DNA of 64,000 bases from Bradyrhizobium sp. LMTR 3 (GCF_001693485.1 NZ_MAXC01000001.1:124001-188000); one strand, 5' to 3'. Positions 35,956 through 45,296 are shown, numbered from the stretch's first letter. Translations and numbers: made by a program. The notes: generated by a model not told the origin, from the letters alone.

Positions 35956-36031
35956 TGGAGGCCCGGCCTGGATTTGAACCAGGATAAAGAGCATTGCACT
36001 GCTCCCGCGTCGACGCTTCCGCCACCGGGCC
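35956..36031 (-). tRNA. tRNA-like gene, isotype undetermined (Cys-like ends, odd anticodon arm)
   Basis: 76 bases with encoded CCA. The acceptor stem GGCCCGG/CCGGGCC and T arm CCTGG-TTCAAAT-CCAGG are perfect, and the discriminator is U73, as in tRNA-Cys. The anticodon arm is abnormal: GGAGCA-GTGCAA-TGCTCT forms a 6-pair stem with a 6-base loop, or a 5-pair stem with an 8-base loop AGTGCAAT. Fixed numbering gives anticodon TGC with G33 and three mismatches; shifting by one gives GCA. The D loop (GAAGCGTCGA) lacks the GG pair needed for normal elbow contacts. It may be a degenerate tRNA or a tRNA-like RNA with another use. Confidence 0.55.
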
Positions 36032-36110
36032 GAGGCAATCATTGCTCATCACGGCGCGGTGAACCATCCTTACCGCGCTTTAGGGTTAACAACCTCAACG
36101 CGCGTAGAAC

Positions 36111-36815
36111 TCAATTACGTTGGAGCGCGTGCCGCGCGACGAACGTCATCCGCCACGGGTTGTGGCCGATGTTCTGATGCGCGCGGGAGGCGGTGAAGCC
36201 TGAGGCGGCGAGCTTTTCGATCATCTCGTCTTCGCTGTAGCGCTGCAGCCCGACGCGCGTGCGCAGTTGGCGGTAGTCCGACAGCGCCGTGCTCGCCAGG
36301 CCATAAAGCGCGTCTTTCAGGAAACCGTGCGCGGCGGCGAATTTCAAGAGCGCCAGCACGTCTTTGGCCATGCCGACCTCGGGGCGCAGGATGTCGCCGA
36401 GCACCAGGCGACCGTTAGGCTTCAACAACCGGCGAATGACGGCAAGCGCCGAATCCAACTCCCCTGGCGTCATGTATTGCGCGACCGAATTCATGACGAC
36501 GAGATCGACCGAGCTTTCCGCCATTCGCGTGAGATCCTCAAGCGAGCGGACGCGGATCTTGGTGTTCGGTGCAAAACGCGCGATCAGCCGGCCGCGGACG
36601 CCGGGCGCCGGTTCGGCCAGATAGAGTTTTGCGCAGGCATCCGCCACCTTGGCAGCCGACAGCGCTTCGCCGCAGGCATAGTCCAGTACGACCGCGTCGG
36701 GCGAAGCGATATAGCCGATGATATCGCGCGCGATGACCTGGAAATGCAGGTCGCGATGCAGCCTGCTCGCATAAATCGTATGCGTGGAATCGTAGTAGTC
36801 GATCCATTCGTCCAT
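36111..36815 (-). CDS. Class I SAM-dependent methyltransferase
   Basis: 234 residues from ATG 36815 (ATG 36833 would add six). SAM-binding motif I is VVLDYACGEALSAAKVA near 41-57, and the post-I acidic residue is in LYLAEPAPGV. Motif IV is DLVVMNSVAQYMTPGEL, and LKPNGRLVLGDIL is motif VI. The second motif glycine pattern (DYACGEALS) is slightly unusual. Substrate unknown. Divergent from Dps. Confidence 0.82.
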   Translation of the reverse strand: MDEWIDYYDSTHTIYASRLHRDLHFQVIARDIIGYIASPDAVVLDYACGEALSAAKVADACAKLYLAEPAPGVRGRLIARFAPNTKIRVRSLEDLTRMAESSVDLVVMNSVAQYMTPGELDSALAVIRRLLKPNGRLVLGDILRPEVGMAKDVLALLKFAAAHGFLKDALYGLASTALSDYRQLRTRVGLQRYSEDEMIEKLAASGFTASRAHQNIGHNPWRMTFVARHALQRN

Positions 36816-36937
36816 CGCAGTCGGGTCCGGCAAAACTGGGGGTTCCGGTAACGGAACCGGTACCTAGGTGGGGCGTTGGACGGTCCGGCGCTCCCTGCCA
36901 ATGCCGTCGTGCCCAATTCCTAACAGGAAGGTTCAAC

Positions 36938-37468
36938 GTGAGCAAAACCAGTAAATCCGACAAGGTATCCGCCGACCTCGATACGCCGACCGACCTGCCG
37001 CCGGCCGCCGTGGACAAGATCTCGGCCTCGCTCAATACGCTGCTGGCGGACGCGTTCGCGCTCTATCTGAAGACCAAGAATTTCCACTGGCACGTCAGCG
37101 GCCGTCATTTCCGCGACTATCACCTCATGCTGGACGAGCAGTCGGAAGCGATCTTCGCCACCACCGACCAACTCGCTGAACGGGTCCGCAAACTTGGCGG
37201 CACCACGCTGCGCTCGATCGGGCAGGTCGCCAAGCTGCAGACCATCAAGGACAATAACGAGGACTACGTGCCGCCGCGCGAAATGCTGCGCGAGCTGATG
37301 GAAGACAACAAGCATGTGGCGGCGGCGATGCGCAAGGCGCACAAGCTCGCCGACGAGCACGAGGATTCCGGCACTGCGGGCCTGCTCGAGACTTTCATCG
37401 ACGAGACCGAGCGCCGCACCTGGTTCCTGTTTGAGGCAAGCCGCCAGGAAGGCGCCAACGTGGCGTGA
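36938..37468 (+). CDS. dps: Dps-family DNA-protection/ferritin-like protein
   Basis: 176 residues. The ferroxidase-centre motif of Dps is present: KNFHWHVSGRHFRDYHLMLD followed by EQSEAIFATTDQLAERVR (His, Asp and Glu ligands across the dimer interface). A Lys/Ser-rich N-terminal tail (SKTSKSDKVS) could bind DNA. Dps dodecamers store iron and protect DNA against peroxide. Strong AGGAAGG ribosome site. A GGGCGGGTTAGC hairpin follows the stop. Confidence 0.92.
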   Translation: MSKTSKSDKVSADLDTPTDLPPAAVDKISASLNTLLADAFALYLKTKNFHWHVSGRHFRDYHLMLDEQSEAIFATTDQLAERVRKLGGTTLRSIGQVAKLQTIKDNNEDYVPPREMLRELMEDNKHVAAAMRKAHKLADEHEDSGTAGLLETFIDETERRTWFLFEASRQEGANVA

Positions 37469-37478
37469 GCGGCTGGAG

Positions 37479-37508
37479 TAGGGCGGGTTAGCGGAAGCGT
37501 AACCCGCC
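37479..37508. terminator. Palindromic hairpin after dps (family I)
   Basis: GGGCGGGTTAGCG / CGTAACCCGCC perfect-looking stem 10 bases after the dps stop; this is a frequent extragenic repeat type in Bradyrhizobium and may act as terminator. Confidence 0.6.
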
Positions 37509-37702
37509 ATGTCCCCCACACAGGGCGGTGGATTGCGCCGCGCTAATTCACGCGCGCAAAGAATATGCGGTGCGCGATTCCGATAATCAATTTAAGCGGG
37601 CCTGCGCGAGAGCGCCTTTATGCTGCATAGCGGCCGGCGACTTGAATGTCCGGCGACATAAATACAACTTTAAAGAGCAAACTGTAAGTTTGGAATCCAC
37701 CG

Positions 37703-38041
37703 ATGCAGAGAATTGTCGAATTCCGTGACGTGGCAACGTCCGGCCGTCGTGTTGGCCCATCCGGCCAGCGGGCCGGCGATACGCCGGGCGCGCCATCGGC
37801 GCCGCCGTCGATCGAGCCGATCTATGCGGTAGTCGATTCATTGTCGCGCACCCTGGAATGCATCAGGGCGTTGTGCGCGACCGTTCCGAACGGGCCGATC
37901 CGCGACAGACTGGAGATCGAACGAACAAATCTCGTCATCGGGCTTTTTGTCGCGCGGATCGCGGCGATGCGGGTTTCGTCGAGCGAGCCGGTGCCGGAGG
38001 CTTTGTCCGAACCTAATGTCCCGATTGCCAGGCGCGGATGA
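37703..38041 (+). CDS. Hypothetical protein
   Basis: 112 residues. The first 40 residues are Gly/Pro/Ser-rich and probably disordered; from IEPIYAVVDSLSRTLECIRA to NLVIGLFVARIAAM there is one helical segment with regular hydrophobic spacing. No known domain, no signal peptide. Third-position GC and the absence of a competing gene support coding. Weak ribosome site. It ends 12 bases before the convergent cupin gene's stop. Confidence 0.5.
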   Translation: MQRIVEFRDVATSGRRVGPSGQRAGDTPGAPSAPPSIEPIYAVVDSLSRTLECIRALCATVPNGPIRDRLEIERTNLVIGLFVARIAAMRVSSSEPVPEALSEPNVPIARRG

Positions 38042-38053
38042 CGGCGCTCCGCT

Positions 38054-38587
38054 TCATCGCGTGCCACGCTTCCACAGCCGGACCAGCGGCCCGTCTTCGC
38101 CCTGCACCGGATCGGTCTTCGGCAGCTTCACTTCCGGGATCGTCTTCAGCGCCCTGGCGTGGTTCTCCGGCGTCGGGCGCGTGATCTGCATCGGTGGTCC
38201 CGGCGGATAGGCGCCGACCACGCAGAAATCGGGGCTGGCGAACACGCATTGATGCCCGGTGCCGGCGGGAAGGATCGCGACATCGCCGGGCGTGATTTCG
38301 AGCTCCTTGCCGCTGTGACCGCCGAAGCGGACGCGGGCCCGGCCGCGGGCGACGCCGAGCGCCTCATGTACCGTGGCGTGGTAGTGCACATAGTCGTAGA
38401 CGCCGTTGCGCCACATCGCGCCCCAGCCATTGCCGCCGAACAGCGCCTCGATGGTCTTTTCCGGGTGATCGTTGGCGAGATAGACCACGCCCTTGTAAAC
38501 CAGCAACGGCAGGGGATTGTTGGGCACGAGGCCGTCGTCCTCGAACACGAAGGTGAGCGGCTCGATATCGGCGCTGACGATGGACAT
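38054..38587 (-). CDS. Cupin domain protein
   Basis: 177 residues from ATG 38587, with GGAGGA 5 bases upstream. Two cupin motifs are seen: YDYVHYHATVHEALGVARG and, later, PGDVAILPAGTGHQCV, giving the HxH...E and H metal ligands. The N-terminal half (YKGVVYLANDHPEKTIEALF) is specific to a group of short bacterial cupins of unknown role. A simple sugar-isomerase, dioxygenase or sensor role is possible. Confidence 0.78.
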   Translation of the reverse strand: MSIVSADIEPLTFVFEDDGLVPNNPLPLLVYKGVVYLANDHPEKTIEALFGGNGWGAMWRNGVYDYVHYHATVHEALGVARGRARVRFGGHSGKELEITPGDVAILPAGTGHQCVFASPDFCVVGAYPPGPPMQITRPTPENHARALKTIPEVKLPKTDPVQGEDGPLVRLWKRGTR

Positions 38588-38612
38588 GTTGGTCCTCCGA
38601 TAATCGTAGATT

Positions 38613-38735
38613 CGTAGGGTGGGCAAAGGAGCGTTAGCGACGTGCCCACCACCGCTTGCGGCGTGCAAGATGGTGGGCACGCTTCCGCCTTCGCTCGTTG
38701 AGCTACGGCGGACAAGTCGCTTTGCCCACCCTACG
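38613..38735. repeat. Intergenic palindromic repeat, family A
   Basis: Larger copy of the element at 3693-3781: CGTAGGGTGGGCAAAG at the left and CTTTGCCCACCCTACG at the right, inner GTGCCCACCA / TGGTGGGCAC. Includes an extra segment around CTTCGCTCGTTGAGCTACGG. Confidence 0.88.
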
Positions 38736-38766
38736 ATTTCTACAATTCAAAACCGCGCTCAGCGCT

Positions 38767-39264
38767 TCACGTTCCCCTCGGAATCTCGAAAACCAGACAC
38801 GTCGTTGTCGCATGCGCGAGCAGGCGGCCGTTGGCGTCGGTGATCCGCGCCTCGGCGGTGGCGGCGCGGCGGCCGACATTGAGTGTCTTGCCCTCCGTGC
38901 GGACAGGGCCGGTATCCTTTGTCATGCCCTTGATGAAGGAGATCTTGAATTCCAGCGTGGTGTAGCCGGTGCCGGCGGGGAGGGCGGAATGCACCGCAAG
39001 GCCCATCGCGGAATCCAACAGGATCGCGGCATAGCCGCCATGCACCGAACCGATCGGATTGTAATGCCGGAAGCCGGGCACGCTGTAGAACACCACATGT
39101 CCCTTCTCGGCAGTGGAATCGAACGGCTCGACATTCTGCATGATCGGCGGGGAGGGCAGCTTGCCCTCGAACATGGCGCGCACGAAGTCGAGGCCGGACA
39201 TCGAGGCCATGACGTGCGTCGGTGCCACGCCGTATTCGACATTGGCGGCGGCGGGTTTGTCCAT
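38767..39264 (-). CDS. PaaI-family acyl-CoA thioesterase
   Basis: 165 residues from ATG 39264 (ATG 39285 possible). Hot-dog fold with the PaaI/4HBT motif GSVHGGYAAILLDSAMG near 78-94, where the Gly-Gly and Asp are catalytic in the family, and the strand TTLEFKISFIKGMTKDTG. It should cleave medium- or aryl-acyl-CoA thioesters. Neighbours give no pathway. Bounded by family A and family D repeats, an isolated gene. Confidence 0.85.
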   Translation of the reverse strand: MDKPAAANVEYGVAPTHVMASMSGLDFVRAMFEGKLPSPPIMQNVEPFDSTAEKGHVVFYSVPGFRHYNPIGSVHGGYAAILLDSAMGLAVHSALPAGTGYTTLEFKISFIKGMTKDTGPVRTEGKTLNVGRRAATAEARITDANGRLLAHATTTCLVFEIPRGT

Positions 39265-39291
39265 TTCCGAGCTTTCGACACACAACTAAAT

Positions 39292-39435
39292 CGTCATGCC
39301 CGGACTTGATCCGGGCATCCATCACTCTTCAAGAGAAGATGGATTGCCGGGTCCCGGCTAGGGCTAGGCTTCGCCGGGCACGCTAGTATCGGGCCGGCGT
39401 AGCTTTAGCGAAGCCGGCAAGCCCGGCAATGACGA
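39292..39435. repeat. Intergenic palindromic repeat, family D
   Basis: CGTCATGCCCGGACTTGATC at the left and GCCCGGCAATGACG at the right, with inner CTAGGCTTCGCCGGGCACGC and GGCGTAGCTTTAGCGAAGCC. A shorter copy lies at 42996-43088. Confidence 0.82.
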
Positions 39436-39442
39436 ATGTGGC

Positions 39443-40633
39443 TTACGCCCGCTTCTTCTCTCGCATCAGATCGGCAAACCGCTTGAACAGGTAATGCGAG
39501 TCGCGCGGCCCCGGCGAGGCTTCCGGGTGATACTGCACCGAGAATACCGGCTTGCCCTTGAGCTCGATGCCGCAATTGGAGCCGTCGAACAGCGAGATGT
39601 GGGTCTGCATCGCGCCCTCGGGCAGCGTAGCCTGGTCGACGGCAAAGCCGTGGTTCATCGAGGTAATCTCCACCTTGCCGGTGGTTTCGTCCTTGACCGG
39701 ATGATTGGCGCCGTGATGGCCCTGATGCATCTTTTTGGTCTTGGCGCCGACGGCCAGGCCCAGCATCTGATGACCCAGGCAAATACCGAAAGTCGGCGTG
39801 CCGGACTGGATCACCTGCTGAATCACGGGCACCGCATATTTGCCGGTCGCGGCCGGGTCGCCCGGGCCGTTGGAAAGAAACACGCCGTCCGGCTTCATCG
39901 CCAGAATGTCTTCGGCGGAAGTCGTCGCCGGCACCACCGTGACCTTGCAGCCTTCACCGGCCAGGAGCCGCAAAATGTTGCGCTTGATGCCGTAGTCGAT
40001 CGCGACCACGTTGAACTCAGGTTCGCTCTGCCGGCCAAAGCCGTTCTGCCAGGCCCACGGCGTCTCGTCCCAGGTAAAGCGCTGGCCCGACGTCACCATA
40101 GGCACCAGATCCATGCCTTCCAGGCCGGGCCATTCGCGCGCCTCTTCCTTCAGGCCGTGCAGGTCGAACACGCCGTTCTTGGCATGCGCAATCACCGCGT
40201 TCGGCATGCCCTTTGAGCGGATCAGCGCAGTCAGCGCCCTTGTATCGATGCCCGACAGCCCGATGATGCCGCGGGCGCGCAGCCATTGGTCGAGATGGCG
40301 GGTGGCGCGGTAGTTCGAGGGATCGGTGATGGCCGTGCGCAGGATAACGCCGCGCGCGCCCGGCGTCGCCGCCATGTTCACCGTCTCGATATCCTCGTCG
40401 TTGGTGCCGACATTGCCGATATGCGGGAAGGTGAAGGTGATGAGCTGCCCGGCATAGGAGGGATCGGTGAGGATCTCCTCATAACCGGTCATCGCGGTGT
40501 TGAAGCAGACTTCGCCGACGGCGTGGCCTTCCGCGCCGAGGCCAAAACCTTCCAGCACGGTACCGTCGGCAAGCACGAGGAGCGCGGTCGGTTTCAGGTC
40601 CGGCCAGGCTGAAGCATTTTCAGATGTTGTCAT
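39443..40633 (-). CDS. carA: Carbamoyl-phosphate synthase small subunit
   Basis: 396 residues, normal length. N-terminal CPSase_sm_chain domain ([20 protein letters not shown] near 40-59) and C-terminal class I glutamine amidotransferase with nucleophile C285 in [10 protein letters not shown] and the His/Glu pair in [10 protein letters not shown]. It supplies ammonia to CarB. It is divergent from yqeY. A family D repeat follows its stop. Confidence 0.97.
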   Translation of the reverse strand: MTTSENASAWPDLKPTALLVLADGTVLEGFGLGAEGHAVGEVCFNTAMTGYEEILTDPSYAGQLITFTFPHIGNVGTNDEDIETVNMAATPGARGVILRTAITDPSNYRATRHLDQWLRARGIIGLSGIDTRALTALIRSKGMPNAVIAHAKNGVFDLHGLKEEAREWPGLEGMDLVPMVTSGQRFTWDETPWAWQNGFGRQSEPEFNVVAIDYGIKRNILRLLAGEGCKVTVVPATTSAEDILAMKPDGVFLSNGPGDPAATGKYAVPVIQQVIQSGTPTFGICLGHQMLGLAVGAKTKKMHQGHHGANHPVKDETTGKVEITSMNHGFAVDQATLPEGAMQTHISLFDGSNCGIELKGKPVFSVQYHPEASPGPRDSHYLFKRFADLMREKKRA

Positions 40634-40895
40634 GAGCGCACTTCATAGTCGCAAGCACCCCCGCGCGTCAAAGCCGGAAGGCCAAGAAAAGCGCGGGATT
40701 CACATGCGTTTGCCGCATATTTGACAGCCGGTTCTATAGACTTGAGCCGGGTTTTCCGGTTTTTCACCAAATCCGGTCGAATCTGGAACCGGCAGGGCAA
40801 TTCGACTGCCGATCCTGGTCGTTCCCGTCCTATATAGGTGGAATCGTTACATAACCCGGCATCTTTCCGGCGGCACCATTTTCAGTGAGGCACCC

Positions 40896-41351
40896 ATGCT
40901 GCGCGACGACATCAACAATGCGGTCAAGGACGCCATGAGGGCAAAGGACGAGCGCAAGCTCTCCACGCTGCGCATGGTCAATTCGACCATCAAGAATGCC
41001 GACATCGACGCGCGCGGGCAGGGCAAGCCGCCGCTGTCGGACGCCGACGTGCTCGGCGTGCTGCAGAAGATGATCAAGCAGCGCCAGGAATCGGTCGAGC
41101 TCTACGACAAGGGCGGCCGCGCCGAGCTTGCCGCGCAGGAGCGCGAGGAGATCGCGGTGATTTCTGCCTATCTGCCGAAACAGATGTCGGACGATGAGGT
41201 GAAGGCCGCGATTTCGGCTGCCATCGCCGAGACCGGCGCCGCCGGCATGAAGGACATGGGCAAGGTGATCGGCGTGCTGCGTGCGAAGTTTGCCGGCCAG
41301 ATGGATTTCGGCAAGGCGAGCGGCCTGGTGAAGGCGGCGCTATCAGGATAA
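40896..41351 (+). CDS. yqeY: GatB/YqeY domain-containing protein
   Basis: 151 residues, the normal length of stand-alone YqeY. Start LRDDINNAVKDAMRAKDERK, then the STLRMVNSTIKNADIDARG segment and the C-terminal tRNA-binding-like part ETGAAGMKDMGKVIGVLRAK. YqeY resembles the tail of GatB and the tRNA-dependent amidotransferases, but its role is unclear. In many alphaproteobacteria it stands between carA and dnaG; here a 14-kb block separates it from dnaG. Confidence 0.92.
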   Translation: MLRDDINNAVKDAMRAKDERKLSTLRMVNSTIKNADIDARGQGKPPLSDADVLGVLQKMIKQRQESVELYDKGGRAELAAQEREEIAVISAYLPKQMSDDEVKAAISAAIAETGAAGMKDMGKVIGVLRAKFAGQMDFGKASGLVKAALSG

Positions 41352-41444
41352 ATTTTTTACGCTCGGGAACCTTCGTGCTGATGAAACATCGTTTGAGTTC
41401 AAACTCGAAAGTGACGACGTAGCGCAACGAGAGCGGAGGAAGGC

Positions 41445-42971
41445 ATGGCTGACCAGCAAGCTTCGCCCGCCGGTCCCGATCTCTCAAAGGGCATAGCCCC
41501 GTCCGAATTCGCAGGGGAGATGTTGCTCGGCCATGTCGGCGACGATGAAGTGCTGCTGGTGCGTTCGGGACCGGAAATTTTCGCGGTCGGTGCGCATTGC
41601 ACCCATTATCACGGGCCGCTCGCCGAAGGCCTCGTGACCGGCGAGGGAATCCGCTGTCCCTGGCATCATGCCTGTTTCGACTTGCGCACCGGCGAAGCTA
41701 CCCGGGCGCCGGCGCTCAGTCCGGTCGCGGTCTGGAAGGTCGAGCAGCAAGACGGTCGCATCTTCGTTCGGGAGAAGCGTGAGCAGCCCGAGCCGCAGGT
41801 GAAGGGCGCTGTCGATGCGCCCAGCCAAATCGTGATCATCGGCGGTGGCGCGGCAGGCTTTGCCGCCGCCGAGATGCTGCGGCGGCAGGATTATCGCGGC
41901 AGCATCGTGATGCTGAGCCATGAGGCGGCGGCACCGGTAGACCGGCCGAACCTGTCAAAAGACTATCTCGCCGGCAGCGCGCCGGAGGACTGGGTGCCGT
42001 TGCGGCCGGATGATTTCTACGCCGAGGCGAAGATCGACCTGCGGCTCAACACCGAGGTCACGTCAATCGATCCCAACGCGCGCCATGTCGTCACATCAGG
42101 CGGCGAGACCATTCCCTATGACCGCTTGCTGCTGGCGACCGGCGCGGAGCCGGTGCGCCTGCCGATACCGGGCGCGGATCAGCCACACGTCCACGTGCTG
42201 CGCTCGCTGGCCGATTCCCGCGCCATCATCGCATCGGCCGGCGGCGCGCGACGCGCGCTCGTGATCGGCGCGAGCTTTATCGGGCTCGAAGTCGCGGCGT
42301 CGTTACGCGCCAGAAATATCGAGGTCCATGTCGTCGGCCTGGAGCCGCGGCCGATGGAGCGCGTGCTGGGGCCCGCGATGGGCGACTTCGTTCGTGCCCT
42401 GCATGAGGAGCACGGCGTTATCTTTCATCTCGGCGACACCGTAACAGGGATCGACGGCAAACGCGCGACGCTGAAAAGCGGCGGCGCGATCGACGCCGAT
42501 ATCGTGGTGGTCGGCGTCGGCGTGCGTCCGCGCCTTGAATTGGCCGAGCAGGCCGGGCTGACGATCGATCGCGGCGTCACGGTCAATGCCTATCTGGAAA
42601 CCAGCGTCCCCGGGATCTATGCCGCGGGCGATATTGCGCGCTGGCCCGATCCGCATTCCCTTGAGACCATTCGCGTCGAACATTGGGTGGTGGCCGAGCG
42701 TCAGGGCCAGACCGCCGCGCGAAACATGCTCGGGCAGCGCGAGCCGTTCCATGCGGTGCCGTTTTTCTGGAGCCAGCACTACGATGTGCCGATCAATTAT
42801 GTCGGTTACGCCGAGAAATGGGACGAAATCACCGTCGACGGCGACATCCCCGGCAAGGATTGCCTGCTGCAGTACAAGCGCAACGGCCGCGTGCTCGCCG
42901 TCGCCTCGATCTACCGGGACCTCGCAAGCCTCGAGGCAGAGCTTGCGATGGAGAAGGCGCGGACGCCCTAA
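41445..42971 (+). CDS. Rieske-domain FAD-dependent oxidoreductase (AIF/ferredoxin reductase type)
   Basis: 508 residues; GGAGGAAGG ribosome site. An N-terminal Rieske [2Fe-2S] domain has ligands C52-x-H54 (HCTHYHGPLAE) and C71-x2-H74 (CPWHHACFD). Then a flavoprotein: FAD site IIGGGAAGFAAAEMLRR near 130, NAD(P) site ALVIGASFIGLEVAASL near 270, and PGIYAAGDIARW near 385. The same fusion order is seen in AIFL-type proteins and some monooxygenase-associated reductases. The electron acceptor is unknown; no oxygenase gene is adjacent. Confidence 0.9.
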   Translation: MADQQASPAGPDLSKGIAPSEFAGEMLLGHVGDDEVLLVRSGPEIFAVGAHCTHYHGPLAEGLVTGEGIRCPWHHACFDLRTGEATRAPALSPVAVWKVEQQDGRIFVREKREQPEPQVKGAVDAPSQIVIIGGGAAGFAAAEMLRRQDYRGSIVMLSHEAAAPVDRPNLSKDYLAGSAPEDWVPLRPDDFYAEAKIDLRLNTEVTSIDPNARHVVTSGGETIPYDRLLLATGAEPVRLPIPGADQPHVHVLRSLADSRAIIASAGGARRALVIGASFIGLEVAASLRARNIEVHVVGLEPRPMERVLGPAMGDFVRALHEEHGVIFHLGDTVTGIDGKRATLKSGGAIDADIVVVGVGVRPRLELAEQAGLTIDRGVTVNAYLETSVPGIYAAGDIARWPDPHSLETIRVEHWVVAERQGQTAARNMLGQREPFHAVPFFWSQHYDVPINYVGYAEKWDEITVDGDIPGKDCLLQYKRNGRVLAVASIYRDLASLEAELAMEKARTP

Positions 42972-42995
42972 GTCAGGCCACAAAATGTAGCCCCA

Positions 42996-43088
42996 CGTCA
43001 TGCCCGGGCTTGTCCCGGGCATCCACGTCTTTAAAGTCGCGGTAAGCAACAAGAACGTTGATGGCCGGCAACAAGCCGGGCCATGACG
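42996..43088. repeat. Intergenic palindromic repeat, family D
   Basis: CGTCATGCCCGGGCTTGTCC to GGCCATGACGG; its right end reaches ATG 43083, a start candidate for the next gene, which is one reason to prefer the later ATG 43113. Confidence 0.8.
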
Positions 43089-43112
43089 GACGTTAGGGAT
43101 GGGTCGCCCAAC

Positions 43113-44723
43113 ATGCTCACCGAAGCCTCCAGTTACGACGAGCTCTACCGCAACTTCCGCTGGGACATTCCCGCGCGCTTCAACATGGCGACTGCCTGCT
43201 GCGACCGACATGCGGATGGCTCCGGCCGTCTCGCGCTGATTTACGTCGACGCGGACGGCGCGACGACGCGCACCTCGTTCGACGAGGTCGCCGAGATGTC
43301 GCGCCGTTTTGCCAATGTGCTGAATGCCGATGGCCTGGTGCGCGGCGACCGCGTCGCGGTGTTTTTGTCGCAGTCGCTGGAACTGCCGATCGCGCATCTT
43401 GCGGCGTTTCGTTCAGGCTTGATCTCGATCCCGCTGTTCGCGCTGTTTGGCGAGGATGCGCTGGAATTCCGCCTGTCGAATTCCGGCGCCAGGGCCATCA
43501 TTACCGACGAGGCTGGCTGGGAGAAGCTCACGAAAATTCGCGACCGGGTGCCTTATCTTCAGGATATCTACGTCACCACCAGTATCGCGCATGCCGGCGC
43601 AAAGCCGTTCTGGCCGGCGATCGAGGCGGCGGACGAAGTATTCCCCACCGTCGACACCGCAGCCGACGATCCCGCCTTGATCATCTACACTTCCGGCACC
43701 ACAGGCAATCCGAAGGGCGCGCTGCACGCGCATCGTGTGGTGCTCGGGCATCTGCCGAATGTCGAGATGTGCCACAACTTCTTGCCGCGGCCTGGCGACC
43801 TGATGTGGACACCGGCCGACTGGGCCTGGATCGGCGGGCTGATCAACGGCCTGCTGGCGTTCTGGTATCACGGCATTCCGCTGGTCGGCCATCGCGCGCG
43901 CAAATTCGAGCCGCAGGCAGCGATGGCGATGATGGCGGACTTAGGCATCCGCAACACGTTCCTGCCGCCGACCGCGCTGAAATTGATGCGGCAGGCCGGC
44001 GTGAAAAATTCCGGCGTAAAGCTGCGCAGCATATTTACCGGCGGTGAATCGCTCGGCGGCGAATTGCTCGGCTGGGTGCGCGAAACCTTCGGCATCGACG
44101 CGCATGAGGTGTTCGGCCAGACCGAATGCAACCTCGTGATCGGCAGCAATTCGAACCTGTTTCCGATCCGCCCCGGCTCGATGGGCAAGGCGACACCAGG
44201 CTTCGACGTTCGCATCGTCAACGATCGCGGTGAGGAATTGCAAAGGGGTGAGCGCGGCATCATCGGTGTGCGCCAGCCGTGCCCCTGCACCATGCTCGAA
44301 TATTGGAAGAATCCGGAAGCGACCGCGAAGAAATATGCTGGCGAATTCTTGCTGACGGGCGATCTCGGCGTGCAGGACGAGGACGGCTATTTCTGGTACG
44401 TCAGCCGCGAGGACGACGTGATTACCACGGCGGGCTATCGCGTCGGCCCGTCGGAAATCGAGCACACGCTGATGAAGCACCCGGCGGTGGCGATGTCGGC
44501 GGTGGTCGGCATTCCCGATCCGATCCGCACCGAATCCATCAAGGCCTGGATCGTGCTGCGCCCGGGCTTTGCCGCGAGCGATGCGCTGGCGCGCGAAATC
44601 CAGGAGTTCGTGAAAGTGCAGCTCGCCGCCCACGAATACCCGCGCTTCGTGCAGTTCGCCGACACGCTGCCGATGACCGCAACGGGCAAGGTGCTGCGGC
44701 GGGAATTGCGGGCGCTGGGATGA
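43113..44723 (+). CDS. AMP-forming acyl-CoA synthetase (acetyl-CoA synthetase-like)
   Basis: 536 residues from ATG 43113. ATP/AMP motif IIYTSGTTGNPKGALHAHR near 190-208; the hinge segment GDLGVQDEDGYFWYVSREDD with the adenylate aspartate; the late motif TTAGYRVGPSEIE; and the catalytic lysine in TATGKVLRREL at the C-terminus. These are the conserved parts of the ANL family; it activates a carboxylic acid to acyl-CoA, of short to medium chain as the local sequence resembles acetyl/propionyl-CoA synthetases. Substrate not fixed. A MarR-type regulator follows. Confidence 0.9.
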   Translation: MLTEASSYDELYRNFRWDIPARFNMATACCDRHADGSGRLALIYVDADGATTRTSFDEVAEMSRRFANVLNADGLVRGDRVAVFLSQSLELPIAHLAAFRSGLISIPLFALFGEDALEFRLSNSGARAIITDEAGWEKLTKIRDRVPYLQDIYVTTSIAHAGAKPFWPAIEAADEVFPTVDTAADDPALIIYTSGTTGNPKGALHAHRVVLGHLPNVEMCHNFLPRPGDLMWTPADWAWIGGLINGLLAFWYHGIPLVGHRARKFEPQAAMAMMADLGIRNTFLPPTALKLMRQAGVKNSGVKLRSIFTGGESLGGELLGWVRETFGIDAHEVFGQTECNLVIGSNSNLFPIRPGSMGKATPGFDVRIVNDRGEELQRGERGIIGVRQPCPCTMLEYWKNPEATAKKYAGEFLLTGDLGVQDEDGYFWYVSREDDVITTAGYRVGPSEIEHTLMKHPAVAMSAVVGIPDPIRTESIKAWIVLRPGFAASDALAREIQEFVKVQLAAHEYPRFVQFADTLPMTATGKVLRRELRALG

Positions 44724-44742
44724 TTTCGGCTTCGAGGGACGA

Positions 44743-45213
44743 ATGAAAAAAGCTGCCAAGCGCGCCGCGGGCCTGCATCGCGCCTCGCTCACGAAGCTCC
44801 ACGATTTGGACGCTGCGCTCGAGCTCATGTATTACGGCTGGCGCGGCATGACGCTCACGGCCGACCAGTATCTCGCGGCGCTCGGCCTGTCGCGCCCGCA
44901 TCATCGCATTCTCTACGTTGTGGCACGACAGCCCGACATCTCGATCGGTGCGTTGATCGACGTGCTCGGCATTTCCAAGCAGGCCGTTAATCGACCGCTC
45001 AGCCTATTGCTGGAGCGTAAGCTCCTGATATCGCAGCGGTCGCCCGAGCAACATCGCTCCAAATTGCTGCGTCTGACTCCGGAAGGGCAACGAATCGAAC
45101 AGCGGGCGTCGGGTTATGAGCGCAAGGTGTTGCGCGCAGCATTTGACCGTGTCGGTCCGCCCGGCGCTGCTGCCTGGATGGCTGTCATGGGTGCCATTGC
45201 CGACAACAACTGA
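44743..45213 (+). CDS. MarR family transcriptional regulator
   Basis: 156 residues. Winged HTH: ISIGALIDVLGISKQAVNRP near 66-85, wing LISQRSPEQHRSKLLRLTPE. It begins 19 bases after the acyl-CoA synthetase stop, on the same strand, and may control it; MarR proteins commonly respond to aromatic acids or acyl-CoA ligands. Confidence 0.88.
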   Translation: MKKAAKRAAGLHRASLTKLHDLDAALELMYYGWRGMTLTADQYLAALGLSRPHHRILYVVARQPDISIGALIDVLGISKQAVNRPLSLLLERKLLISQRSPEQHRSKLLRLTPEGQRIEQRASGYERKVLRAAFDRVGPPGAAAWMAVMGAIADNN

Positions 45214-45296
45214 CGCCTATCAGGTCAACGTAGTTGACTTGAGAATTGTCCCGTGTCATCTCTTCATGGCCGTTGCACGGAGAAGAGGGCGCGAGC

